Assembly (NCBI GenBank): GCA_022071945.1
Contig: JAJVIN010000016.1
Coordinates: 1 to 51,200, forward strand
Length of the DNA: 51,200 nucleotides
Reading direction: 5' to 3'
Source: Thermoanaerobaculia bacterium
GTDB taxonomy: Bacteria; Acidobacteriota; Thermoanaerobaculia; UBA5066
Position numbers and translations under genes: made by a program. Below, piece after piece: positions 17,369 to 26,079 of this stretch. The notes beneath the pieces are model-generated. The model did no database searches, was not told the DNA's origin, and was given only the letters and a program-made list of their open reading frames with translations. The first letter of the stretch is position 1; every line of letters starts with the position of its first letter.

Positions 17369-18718
17369 TCAGCTCAGGGGTTCTTCCTTTTCGAGGTTTC
17401 CCTGCCAGAGGTACTCGTCAGTGCTCTTGACGATGACGCCGCTCAGGGCGATGAGGGAAATGAGGTTCGGAATCGCCATCAGCCCGTTGGCGATGTCGGC
17501 GAAGGTCCAGACCGCGTGCAGCGACGCGACCGAACCCACCATCACGGCCGCAACCCACAGGAAGCGGTAGGGCCGGATCACCCTTGGCCCCATCAAGTAC
17601 TCCGCGGCCTTTTCCCCGTAGTACGACCAGCCCAGGATGGTGGAGAAGACGAATGTGAGGAGGCCAACCGTCAGGACGGTGGGCCCCACGACCGGGATCT
17701 CCGAGAAGGCGCTCTTCGTGAGCGCGGCACCCGAGAGCCCCTTGGTCCAGTCACCGGAATTGACGAGGACGAGGCCCGTCATCGCGCAGACGACGACCGT
17801 GTCCCAGAAGGTCCCGGTCGAGGAGACGAGGGCCTGCCGGACCGGGTTCTTCGTCTGGGCGGCGGCCGCCACGATCGGGGCGCTGCCGAGGCCCGACTCG
17901 TTGGAAAAGAGGCCCCGGGCGACCCCGAAGCGCATGGCCTCGCGCATCCCCGCTCCCAGGAATCCACCCACCGCCGCCTGACCGGAGAAGGCGCTCGAGA
18001 CGATGAGCTTGATCGAGTCGAGGATCTTCCCCGGCTCCATCACGAGCAAGAGGGCGCAGCCCAGCACGTAGAAGACGGCCATGAAAGGCACGAGCTTCTC
18101 GCACACGCTCGCGATCCAGGTGATGCCCCCCAGGATCACCACCGCCGTCAAGACGGTCAGAACGGCACCCGTCAGCCAGGGGGAGATCTGGAACGTGTCG
18201 TGGGCGAGGGTCGAGATCGAGTTGGCCTGCACCATGCACCCGATCCCGAAGGCGGCGACGGCGGTGAGGATGGCGAAGAGCTGCCCGAGCCACTTCGCCT
18301 TCAGGCCTCGTTCGAGGGCGTACATCGGACCGCCGGCCATCTCGCCCGTGGCCGTCCGGACGCGATAGTGAACGGAGAGAAGCGCCTCGGCGTACTTGGT
18401 CGCGATGCCGAAAACTCCCGTCAGCCACATCCAGAGGACCGCCCCGGGACCTCCGGCGGCGACGGCCGTCGCGACGCCCACGATGTTGCCGGTCCCGATT
18501 GTCGCCGCGAGGGCTGTCGTGAGCGCGCCGAACTGGCTGACGTCTCCCGTGCCCTCCTTCTCCCGCCGAAAAGAGAGCCTGATCGCCAGCGGCAGGTACC
18601 TCTGGATCAACCTCAGCCTGAAGGTCAGGAACAGGTGCGTCCCCGTGAGCAGGATGAGGAGCGGGGGCCCCCAGACGAGGTCGCTGATCCGGCTGAGAAG
18701 AGCTTCGAGTTCCTTCAT
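17369..18718 (-). CDS. Sodium:alanine/glycine symporter (AGCS family)
   Basis: This is an inner-membrane Na+-coupled alanine or glycine uptake carrier of 449 residues, the normal family length, with about ten hydrophobic segments. Diagnostic parts are SQFGALTTALAATIGTGNIV, GGPGAVLWMWLTGVFGIATK with KYAE, GEMAGGPMYALERGL, and the late FSTILGWSYYGEKAAEYL. I chose the ATG at 18718 (MKELEALLSRISD) because the frame upstream of it (from 18799) is not hydrophobic or family-like. The ribosome-binding site is weak. It converges with rplQ. Together with the alanine-dehydrogenase-like gene 5 kb away it may serve alanine use, but they are not in one operon. Confidence 0.92.
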   Translation of the reverse strand: MKELEALLSRISDLVWGPPLLILLTGTHLFLTFRLRLIQRYLPLAIRLSFRREKEGTGDVSQFGALTTALAATIGTGNIVGVATAVAAGGPGAVLWMWLTGVFGIATKYAEALLSVHYRVRTATGEMAGGPMYALERGLKAKWLGQLFAILTAVAAFGIGCMVQANSISTLAHDTFQISPWLTGAVLTVLTAVVILGGITWIASVCEKLVPFMAVFYVLGCALLLVMEPGKILDSIKLIVSSAFSGQAAVGGFLGAGMREAMRFGVARGLFSNESGLGSAPIVAAAAQTKNPVRQALVSSTGTFWDTVVVCAMTGLVLVNSGDWTKGLSGAALTKSAFSEIPVVGPTVLTVGLLTFVFSTILGWSYYGEKAAEYLMGPRVIRPYRFLWVAAVMVGSVASLHAVWTFADIANGLMAIPNLISLIALSGVIVKSTDEYLWQGNLEKEEPLS

Positions 18719-18978
18719 TTCAAAACTTTGATTATGAACTCGGGAGGGGCTTTTTCCCACGCTTCGCTGCGTTCCCAGACCACGCCAGGGACCTCTCACG
18801 CGGGGGTCCGCCCCACCCTCTCCTCGCTCACGCGGGGCGAGGGGAAGAACCCACCATTTTCAGCCGTGCACCCCCGCGTTCCTTCCCCTTCCACCCGAGA
18901 AGACCCGGGGCCCTCGTAGAATCCCCGGTCAGGCAGCCTGGCCCCGGGTGAGGAGGCGAGGCTTCGGAGGTCTTGCTC

Positions 18979-20343
18979 TTGGCCGAGTCCACTCCGTCGC
19001 GATTCGTACCGATGACTGGGAGCGTCATCCTCGACTCCTTTCAGCTGCCCGCTTTTCTGACCGGGCTCGTCACGTGCGCCCCGTTCCTCGTTTCCTGGTG
19101 GGCGTTTCGGACCTTCTCGTCCTCCATTCCGGGTTCTCTCGGTCTCGGTCTCGGTCTTCTGGTCTTGCTCTTTGTCAGTTGCCGATTCGCCCTGGGCGGG
19201 CTGGCGGGAGACAGCCTGGGAGGTCTCCTGTCGGATTCGGGCTGGGAGCTGCGGGATGTCTTCGTCGTGTTCCTCCGGTACATCGCGCTCCTCGCGGCCT
19301 GGATCCTCCCGTTTGCCGGTCTGTGGTGGCTCTACTCTCCGAGGCTTCCCTGGAATCCCCGTCCGGGAGGGCTGCCGGGGGAGTTCCCGGCTCTCCTCTC
19401 TCTCTATGCCCTGAGCGTCATCGTGGCCCCGTCTGCTCTCCTGACGGCCGCGAGCGCCGCGAACCAGCTGCGGGACATGGTCTCGTCCGACCTCTGGCGA
19501 GGGCTCTTCAAGGAAAGGACGGGGGAGTTCTTCCTGGTGGTCTTCTCGGCCGTGGGCGCTCCGTTCTCCCTCCTTGTCCTGTTCCTCCCGTTCCTCGCGC
19601 TGGCATACAACCAAAGCCAGGCCTTTTTTCTGGCCCTGGCGGGCCTCGTGGGGATCTACGTGACGGGCGTGACCGTGGCCCTTCATGGAAGGCTCTGCGG
19701 GTTTTTCGCGCGCGCCGTCATGGCCGAGGCCGAAGCCGTCGAGCCCGGGGCCGAGGAGCCGGCGCCCGTCTCCACGGGGCCCGCACACACCGATCTGGAG
19801 AGCGAGCTGAAGTCCGCGCGCGACGAGTTCGAGATCGAGCCCGAGCGGGGAATCGCCAAGCTCGAAAGCCTGCTGGAAGCGGGGCGGGATCCCCGTATCG
19901 GCCACACGCTGGCAGAGATGTGCCAAAAGACCGGCAAGCAAGAGCTGGCTCTCAGATCGGCCCGCCACGCGATCACCCTCTACGTGCAGAAGGGGGAGGC
20001 CCGCAATGCGGTGGCTGTCTACCGGATGATGGGAGGGGCGGTCTCACAAGCAGGGCTGCCGGTCTCGGCCCTCATTGCCGTTGGAGAGGTCTTCCTCACC
20101 GAAGGGGACACGGCTGCCGCCTCGCACGCGCTGGGGTCGGCCCTCATCGCCGAGGCCGGAAACCTGAAGGCATTCAAGGGGTTGCTGAAGGTCGCCGATC
20201 AGTTCGCGGCCAGGCCGGAGACGGCAGGACAGGCGGTGAAGGTCTACGAGTTCCTTCTCCAGACGGCACCGAAGTCGCCCTTCATCGAGCACGCTCGCAG
20301 CGGTCTCGAGATGGCCCGGCGGAAGACCGGAAAGGACGCCTGA
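18979..20343 (+). CDS. Multi-pass membrane protein with cytoplasmic TPR-like region
   Basis: I do not recognise a named family. The first 240 residues hold about six hydrophobic segments (for example FLRYIALLAAWILPFAGLWW and FFLALAGLVGIYVTGVTVAL), with no clear signal peptide. A Glu/Pro-rich linker follows. The last 190 residues are helical with TPR-like spacing (ARDEFEIEPERGIAKLESLL, then ALRSARHAITLYVQKGEARN and AASHALGSALIAEAGNLKAF). The start is uncertain: TTG at 18979 lies eight bases after GGAGG, while the ATG at 19012 lacks a Shine-Dalgarno site. The layout (membrane region, then repeats counting 'layers') resembles scaffolds in envelope assembly or secretion, but no function can be assigned. 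Confidence 0.75.
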   Translation: MAESTPSRFVPMTGSVILDSFQLPAFLTGLVTCAPFLVSWWAFRTFSSSIPGSLGLGLGLLVLLFVSCRFALGGLAGDSLGGLLSDSGWELRDVFVVFLRYIALLAAWILPFAGLWWLYSPRLPWNPRPGGLPGEFPALLSLYALSVIVAPSALLTAASAANQLRDMVSSDLWRGLFKERTGEFFLVVFSAVGAPFSLLVLFLPFLALAYNQSQAFFLALAGLVGIYVTGVTVALHGRLCGFFARAVMAEAEAVEPGAEEPAPVSTGPAHTDLESELKSARDEFEIEPERGIAKLESLLEAGRDPRIGHTLAEMCQKTGKQELALRSARHAITLYVQKGEARNAVAVYRMMGGAVSQAGLPVSALIAVGEVFLTEGDTAAASHALGSALIAEAGNLKAFKGLLKVADQFAARPETAGQAVKVYEFLLQTAPKSPFIEHARSGLEMARRKTGKDA

Positions 20344-20358
20344 GCCGCGCTGGCCCCG

Positions 20359-21882
20359 TTATCGGGATGGCTTCTTTCCCCTGAGCTCGACGGCCGGAAT
20401 GTAGACCTCCGCGTCCGGTCTCGGCTCCCAGAGGATGGAATCGCTGATGGCGTAGCGGTCTTCCGGAATGAAGAGGGGAATCCAGGGCAGCTCCTCGACG
20501 AGGAGGGCCATGGCCCGCTGCAGGATGGCGGTCCGCTCGGCCGGGTCGAGTGAAGTGGCTCCTTCCCGGGCGAGCTCGTCCAGGCGCGGGTCCGAGTATC
20601 CGCAAGGCGAGACCGAATCGCCGGGCCGCTGGGTGAACGCTCCGTCCATCAGCTCGGCGCCGTCCCCTGTCGAGCAGATCCAGCCGAAGAGGGCCATCTC
20701 GGCCTTGCAGTTCGCCATGGCCTGGGTCAACTCCTCGGAATCGGCCGGGGCGGGCTCGGCCTCGAATCCCGAGACTCGAAGCTGTGCCGCAATCTCGTCG
20801 AAGACCTTCGTCGAGCTCTTGAGGTAGGAGAGGCGGAACCGGAGTCCCGAGCGGTGGCCGGCCTCGGCCAGAAGAGACTTCGCCAGTCCAGGGTCGTGGG
20901 CGGGTATGCCGAGGGCGGGGTTGAAGCCGACGATCCCGGGCGTGACGAACTGGCTGGCGGGCAGGACCGGCCCGAGCGGAGAGCTTTCCGAGAACCTGCG
21001 GTAGTCGAGCGCGGCCCGGAGGGCCTTTCTGACCCTCAAGTCGGAAAACGGGCTCCTGGGCTGCAGGTTCGGCACGAGGAAATGGACGCTGAGCCCCGGC
21101 CGGGTCGCGAAGACGACCCCCTTGCTGTCTTTCCGCTTCTCCCACCCGGCGACGGATGGTCCCACCAGGATCGAGGGCGGCTTCTCCAGGGCCGCTGTCC
21201 AGGCGGCGTCCTCGTCGTAGCGAAAGAGGAACTCGGCCCGGGCGAATCGGGGCTTCTGGCCCCAGTACTCCTCGAACCGCTCGAGTCGAAGGGAGTCCTT
21301 GGGAGAAAACTGCGCGACACGATACGGGCCCGTTCCGGAGGGACGTTCGAAGAACTTCTCGACACCGAGGGTCTCGACCTGCTTTCTCGGCAGCACGTAG
21401 ACGAAGGAGAGGACGGAAAGGAGGCCCGCGGGCCGGTCGGAGACGATCTCGACGCTGTCGGGCCCGGACACCCTGACGTCGGCGATGGGCTGCAGGTACG
21501 GGTGCAGTTCGAACTCGGGGTGCGTGAGAATGCGCCGGATCGAGAAGACCACGTCATCGGGCGTCAGGCGGGAGCCGTCGTGAAAAGAGACGCCGCTCCG
21601 GAGGGTGAACTTCCAGGTCCGGCCGCCGGAGTTCTCCCATCGAGTCGCCAGGACCGGCACGAAGGATGTCTGCCAGTCGAACCGGATCAGGGGTTCGAAG
21701 ACGTTGATGGCATAGGAGTCCGTGACGGTCTCGAACTTCGCGTGAGGGTCGAGTGTGAGGACTTCCGATCCGAACACGACCCTGAGCTCCGGGTCGGGTT
21801 TCCGGGTTTTCTTGCAGGCCAGGGGCGAGGCGGCCAGGAGGGCGGCGACGGCCACAAGAAGGAGTCGGAGAATTCCCCTCAT
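20359..21882 (-). CDS. Extracellular solute-binding lipoprotein, family 5 (second of pair)
   Basis: This resembles the oligopeptide/dipeptide binding proteins of ABC importers (SBP_bac_5). The product is 507 residues. The N terminus MRGILRLLLVAVAALLAAS is followed by the lipobox SPLAC, so it should be a lipoprotein. The family core appears as LTLDPHAKFETVTDSYAINV, RSGVSFHDGSRLTPDDVVFS and the late GYSDPRLDELAREGAT. It overlaps the upstream homologous gene by four bases (ATGA). No permease or ATPase gene lies next to the pair, so the transporter must be elsewhere, or the protein works otherwise. Confidence 0.9.
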   Translation of the reverse strand: MRGILRLLLVAVAALLAASPLACKKTRKPDPELRVVFGSEVLTLDPHAKFETVTDSYAINVFEPLIRFDWQTSFVPVLATRWENSGGRTWKFTLRSGVSFHDGSRLTPDDVVFSIRRILTHPEFELHPYLQPIADVRVSGPDSVEIVSDRPAGLLSVLSFVYVLPRKQVETLGVEKFFERPSGTGPYRVAQFSPKDSLRLERFEEYWGQKPRFARAEFLFRYDEDAAWTAALEKPPSILVGPSVAGWEKRKDSKGVVFATRPGLSVHFLVPNLQPRSPFSDLRVRKALRAALDYRRFSESSPLGPVLPASQFVTPGIVGFNPALGIPAHDPGLAKSLLAEAGHRSGLRFRLSYLKSSTKVFDEIAAQLRVSGFEAEPAPADSEELTQAMANCKAEMALFGWICSTGDGAELMDGAFTQRPGDSVSPCGYSDPRLDELAREGATSLDPAERTAILQRAMALLVEELPWIPLFIPEDRYAISDSILWEPRPDAEVYIPAVELRGKKPSR

Positions 21883-23390
21883 CGGTTGCTGTCTCCCGGC
21901 TGGACGTCAATCGCCCGGATCCTCCGGTCTCGCCTTGGAGTCCACTCCAGGCCGGGCCGGATCGCATAGTGGCTGGCCCGGACGACGAGGGGGATGACCC
22001 TGACCTCTCTTTCGATCTCGGCGACCGCCTTGGAAATGCTCTCGAGACGTGTGTAGGGGTCCATGTTCCGGTTCGACTCCTCGATCAGCCGATCTAGGGA
22101 CGGGTTGGGCGCGCCACTGAAGTTGAAGGCGCCGAATCCGGACCCTGGGGAGTGGAAAACGGCGTCCAGAACATCCGAGATGTCTCCCGTGGAGGCCGTG
22201 AAGTTGAAGAGTACGGCGGTCACCTTTCCCTCGGAGAGCTTCCGGTAGAAGTCCGGCCAGCTGAGCGCCTCTGGTTGGAGCTCGACCCCGGCCGATTTCA
22301 GCTGCGGGGCAAGCGCGTCGGCGAGCGCGCGCGAAGAGCCGGAGAAGAGAACGGGCAGGGTGAGCCCGTTCTTGAATCCCGCTTCGAAAAGGAGCTGGTG
22401 AGCCCGCGCGGGGTCGGGGGGACGAGCCGGTGAAGTACTGACGTGGCCGAAGACGGAGGGAGGCACGAGAGCCGCCATCGGGATCACGAGCCCCTTGCGC
22501 TCGGGCGGAACGAGCCGGGCCCGGTTGATGACGGCGGAGATGGCCTGGCGAACGCGGAGGTCGGCGCACGGCGTCCCGGGCCGGAGCGAAAAGCCCAGCA
22601 TCGTGACACCGAGGCCCTCGTGAACCTCCATCCGGCTGTTCGGGAGGGACTTTCCCCACGCCCACGTGTCTTCCGCGAGGCGGCCGGCGAGGTCCGCCAG
22701 CCCGCGCGACACGGCCGAGGTCCGCTCCTGCTCGTCGGGGAAGGGAACGATCTTGACCAGGGGAAAGGCGGGCTGGCGGCCCCAGTAACGCGGGTTTCGC
22801 TTGCCCTCCACGTCCTTTCCGGGATGCCCCGATGTGAAGACGTACGGCCCCGTCCCGACCGGCTCCGAGATCGGGTGGTTTTCCATTCCCCGCGGGACGA
22901 TTCCGATGAACACGAGCTTGTTGAGCAGGACGGGGGTCGGGAAGCGCGTGACGACCTCGAGGGTATGGGCATCGACGGCCCGTGCGGTCTCGACGGCCTG
23001 CAGGTAATACGCCACCTTCGACCCGGGAATCCGCATGGCCCTTCGAATGCTCGCCGCGGCATCCTCTGCCTCGAAGGGCTGGCCGTCGTGAAAGAAGACG
23101 TTCGGCCGGAGCTGGAACCTCCAGAGCGTTTCTGTCGGGTTCTGCCACGAGATGGCCAGCTCGGGCAGGAGCTCCATGTCGGGGCTGAAGCCGACCAGCG
23201 TGTTGTAGAAGTGCGCCAGGGTCGAATACCCCGATTCCTCATCGTGCAGATGAGGATCGAACGTCACGCCGCTCGAGGCCAGCCCGATGACGAGCTGATG
23301 CGGAGCCGCCTGTTGCCTGTGGCAACCGGTGGAAAGCCCCCACGCGAGGAGGGTGGCGAGAAGGGTCCGGCGCATCATGCCGGGGAGCAT
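21879..23390 (-). CDS. Extracellular solute-binding lipoprotein, family 5 (first of pair)
   Basis: This 503-residue protein is homologous in layout to its downstream neighbour. A short signal ends in the lipobox LSTGC. The core includes GVTFDPHLHDEESGYSTLAH, LRPNVFFHDGQPFEAEDAAA and VIPRGM-like IVPRGMENHPISEPVGTGPY. The start is the ATG at 23390; ATGs at 23378 and 23375 are equally possible, and none has a clear ribosome-binding site. The two genes are probably one transcript from the divergent region at 23391-23567. The ligand is unknown; peptides, nickel or opines are all bound by relatives. Confidence 0.88.
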   Translation of the reverse strand: MLPGMMRRTLLATLLAWGLSTGCHRQQAAPHQLVIGLASSGVTFDPHLHDEESGYSTLAHFYNTLVGFSPDMELLPELAISWQNPTETLWRFQLRPNVFFHDGQPFEAEDAAASIRRAMRIPGSKVAYYLQAVETARAVDAHTLEVVTRFPTPVLLNKLVFIGIVPRGMENHPISEPVGTGPYVFTSGHPGKDVEGKRNPRYWGRQPAFPLVKIVPFPDEQERTSAVSRGLADLAGRLAEDTWAWGKSLPNSRMEVHEGLGVTMLGFSLRPGTPCADLRVRQAISAVINRARLVPPERKGLVIPMAALVPPSVFGHVSTSPARPPDPARAHQLLFEAGFKNGLTLPVLFSGSSRALADALAPQLKSAGVELQPEALSWPDFYRKLSEGKVTAVLFNFTASTGDISDVLDAVFHSPGSGFGAFNFSGAPNPSLDRLIEESNRNMDPYTRLESISKAVAEIEREVRVIPLVVRASHYAIRPGLEWTPRRDRRIRAIDVQPGDSNR

Positions 23391-23414
23391 TATGAAGCCA
23401 GGGGCCAGGCCCGA

Positions 23415-23435
23415 TGACTCACGCGCGATGAATCA
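23415..23435. promoter_or_regulatory. Paired TGANTCA palindromes in a divergent gap
   Basis: The 177-base gap between the binding-protein pair and the divergent dehydrogenase contains TGACTCA at 23415-23421 and TGAATCA at 23429-23435, each a 7-bp palindrome, 14 bases centre to centre. Two such sites at this spacing could be an operator, but the motif is short and no matching regulator gene is next to it. Confidence 0.25.
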
Positions 23436-23567
23436 TTCGACTCATGGCGGCGGGGAGCGCCAGAGTGATAGCGTTACGCGCGAAAACGCAGGGGTTCGAT
23501 CGATGTTCCCCCCTGCCCGAATGACAGTAGCGGGAGCCCCCGCGGGATCCCGGGATCGGAGTCGAGC

Positions 23568-24656
23568 GTGAACATCGGAATCCCGAAAGAACATCGTCCT
23601 TTCGAGTACCGAACAGGCCTTTCGCCCGTTGGAGTCCGCGTCCTGACGGAGGCGGGAAACATCTGCTACGTGGAACGCGGGACCGGGCTCGGCGCCGGGT
23701 TCTCCGACGAGGACTACGTGCGGGCCGGCGCCAAGATCGTTTACACCTGCGAGGAGGTCTTCGGGAGGGCGAAGGTCATCTTGAAGGTCAGTCGCCCCAC
23801 CGCCCAGGAGATCGGCTGGATGGTGCCGGAGCAAGTCCTGATGGGCTACTTGAACCTGTCCGCGGCGCATCCGAGCAAGGTGGACGCGCTCCTGGCCAAG
23901 AAGGTGACGGCCATTGCTTATGAGCAGATCCGGTTGCCGGACGGGACGCATCCCGTTCTCAAGCCGCTGAGCCAGATCGGTGGCCGGATGTCGGCCCACC
24001 TGGCCGCCTCGCTCTTGCAGAACAACCACAAGAGCAAGGGTGTCCTTCTGGGCGGAGTGGCGGGAGTGGCCCCCGCCGAGGTCGTCGTCGTTGGCGGCGG
24101 GGTGGCTGGCGAGGCGGCGGCCAAGGCCTTCCTCGGCCTCGGAGCCCATGTGACGATTCTCGACAAGGACCTCTCGCGGCTTCAGGAGCTGGCGGAGATC
24201 TTCCGCGATCAGGTCGTCACGCTCCTGGCGTATCCGTTCCACATCCTCCGGGCGTGCTCCTACGCTGACGTGGTGATCGGGGCGATCATGGTTGCGGGGG
24301 AGAGGTCCCCCGTCATCCTCCCGAGGCCGGTCTTCCAGAAGATGAGGCCGGGTTCGGTCTTCATCGATCTGTCGATCGACCACGGCGGGTGCGCCGAGAC
24401 GTCGAGGCCGACGAGCCACGACGACCCGACGTACGTCGAGATGGGCGTCATCCACTGCTGCATCCCGAACCTGCCGGGTGTGGTGGCCCGCACGGCGACC
24501 CACGCGTTCCTGAATGCCGCGGGGCCGTACATCGAGAGCATCGTTTCCCGCCCCGCCGCCGAGGCGATTGCGGCGGACCCTTCCCTTGCGGCCGGCGTCG
24601 TCACCTTCGAGGGCGAGCTCCGAAACCACAGCACGATCTCTTACGAGAAGAAGTGA
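23568..24656 (+). CDS. ald: Alanine dehydrogenase family protein, catalytic His replaced by Asn
   Basis: Alanine dehydrogenase interconverts alanine with pyruvate, ammonia and NADH. The product is 362 residues, close to the usual 370. It starts with GTG at 23568 (MNIGIPKEHRPFEYRTGLSP). Substrate-binding Arg15 and Lys73 (ILKVSRP) are present, as is the Rossmann motif VVVGGGVAGEAAAKAFLGLG and the conserved SIDHGGCAETSRPTSHDDPT. The family's catalytic His (FLHLAAS in the mycobacterial enzyme, His96) is Asn96 here (YLNLSAA), so activity may be altered. The CoA-transferase gene starts ten bases downstream, which implies one transcript. The symbol reflects family membership, not proven activity. 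Confidence 0.85.
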   Translation: MNIGIPKEHRPFEYRTGLSPVGVRVLTEAGNICYVERGTGLGAGFSDEDYVRAGAKIVYTCEEVFGRAKVILKVSRPTAQEIGWMVPEQVLMGYLNLSAAHPSKVDALLAKKVTAIAYEQIRLPDGTHPVLKPLSQIGGRMSAHLAASLLQNNHKSKGVLLGGVAGVAPAEVVVVGGGVAGEAAAKAFLGLGAHVTILDKDLSRLQELAEIFRDQVVTLLAYPFHILRACSYADVVIGAIMVAGERSPVILPRPVFQKMRPGSVFIDLSIDHGGCAETSRPTSHDDPTYVEMGVIHCCIPNLPGVVARTATHAFLNAAGPYIESIVSRPAAEAIAADPSLAAGVVTFEGELRNHSTISYEKK

Positions 24657-24666
24657 GCCACGACAC

Positions 24667-25974
24667 ATGAGCTGGTTCAAGGAATACCACTCCCGCATCA
24701 CGCCGGTCGACAAGGCGATCTCCCTCATCGCGCCCGGCAGCCGGATCTTCATGACGGGGAACTGTTCGGTTCCCCAGACTCTCTTGCAGGAACTCGTCAG
24801 GCAGGCCGACCGGCTCACGCCGCCGGTGGAGATCTGCCAGGTGCTGACGATCGGAAACGACGAATACGTCAAGCCCGGCATGGAAAAGCACATCCGGGTC
24901 AACAGCCTCTTCATCTCGGACAATGTGCGCCCAGCGGTCAACGAGGGCCGGGCGGACTACACGCCCTGCCGCCTCTCCGAGATCCCGCTCCTCTTCTCCT
25001 CGGGCGCGCTTCCGCTCGACGTCGCGATGATCTCGGTCTGTCCGCCGGACGAGCACGGCTTCTGCTCCTTGGGAGTCGAGGTCGGCGTGACCCGCAACGC
25101 GGCCCTCAACGCCAAGCTCGTCATCGCCGAGGTGAACCTGCAGATGCCGAGGACCCTCGGGGACTCGTTCATCCACGTGAACCGGATCCAGCACTTCGTC
25201 CCCGTGGACTACCCCCTTCCCGAGCGCCCCATGGGCGCCCCCAACGAGATCAGCAAGCAGATCGGCAAGCACATCGCCGACATGGTCGAGGACGGGTCGA
25301 CCCTTCAGATGGGCATCGGCGCAATCCCTGATGGCGTCCTCTATTTCCTCAGGGACAAGAAGGACCTCGGGATCCACACAGAGATGTTCTCCGACGGCGT
25401 CGTCCAGCTCTACGAGATGGGCGTCATCACGAATGACCGGAAGACCCTCCATCGAGGGAAGATGGTCGCGGGGTTTCTCCTGGGGACGAAGAGGCTCTAC
25501 GACTTCGTCGACAACAACCCCGTCGTCGAGCTCCACCCCTCCGAATACGTCAACGATCCGTTCGTCATCCGCCAGAACGACAAGATGGTGGCGATCAACT
25601 CGGCCCTGGAAGTCGACCTGACCGGCCAGGTCTGCGCCGACAGCATCGGTCCCCGCCTCTATTCCGGGGTGGGAGGACAGCTCGACTTCATTCGCGGCGC
25701 GGCACGCTCCAAGGGGGGGCTTCCCTTCATCGCGCTCCCATCGACCAGCACCACCAAGTCCGGACAGAAACTGAGCCGGATCGTCTCCATGCTCAAGCCG
25801 GGCGCGGGGGTCGTTACGACCCGCAACGACGTCCATTACATCGTCACGGAATTCGGAGTCGCGAATCTCTACGGCAAGTCGATCAGGCAGCGCTCGCGGG
25901 CCCTCATCGACGTCGCCCACCCGGACTTCAGGGCGGAGCTCGAGGAAAAAGCTCACGAGCTCCGGTACCTCTGA
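24667..25974 (+). CDS. Acetyl-CoA hydrolase / 4-hydroxybutyrate CoA-transferase family
   Basis: These enzymes move CoA between acyl groups or hydrolyse acyl-CoA through a glutamyl-CoA thioester. The product is 435 residues from the ATG at 24667 (MSWFKEYHSRITPVDKAISL). Family marks are GIGAIPDGVLYFL, the catalytic Glu239 in GIHTEMFSDG, ELHPSEYVND and GVGGQLDFIRGAARSKGG. The C-terminal RSRALIDVAHPDFR is typical. The closest types are acetate- or butyrate-forming CoA-transferases. Co-transcription with an amino-acid dehydrogenase suggests a fermentative or acetate-handling route; the real acyl substrate cannot be told from sequence. Confidence 0.9.
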   Translation: MSWFKEYHSRITPVDKAISLIAPGSRIFMTGNCSVPQTLLQELVRQADRLTPPVEICQVLTIGNDEYVKPGMEKHIRVNSLFISDNVRPAVNEGRADYTPCRLSEIPLLFSSGALPLDVAMISVCPPDEHGFCSLGVEVGVTRNAALNAKLVIAEVNLQMPRTLGDSFIHVNRIQHFVPVDYPLPERPMGAPNEISKQIGKHIADMVEDGSTLQMGIGAIPDGVLYFLRDKKDLGIHTEMFSDGVVQLYEMGVITNDRKTLHRGKMVAGFLLGTKRLYDFVDNNPVVELHPSEYVNDPFVIRQNDKMVAINSALEVDLTGQVCADSIGPRLYSGVGGQLDFIRGAARSKGGLPFIALPSTSTTKSGQKLSRIVSMLKPGAGVVTTRNDVHYIVTEFGVANLYGKSIRQRSRALIDVAHPDFRAELEEKAHELRYL

Positions 25975-26079
25975 CCGCTCCGTCTCTATTCCGGCCGGCT
26001 GGCCGGTCCCGGCTGGCCTCTCCCGGCCCGCCGGCTCTTTGCCTTCTCTTCCCGCGGCGGGGATAATGCGCCAACTGCC

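Noticed and set aside
17516-18919. 467-codon + strand frame opposite the alanine symporter
   Set aside because: The - strand frame gives a full-length, motif-rich symporter; this one gives none.
25981-26079. GC-rich GGCCGG repeats after the CoA-transferase
   Set aside because: Several short pairings are possible, but none has a T tract or a single clear stem, so I do not call a terminator.
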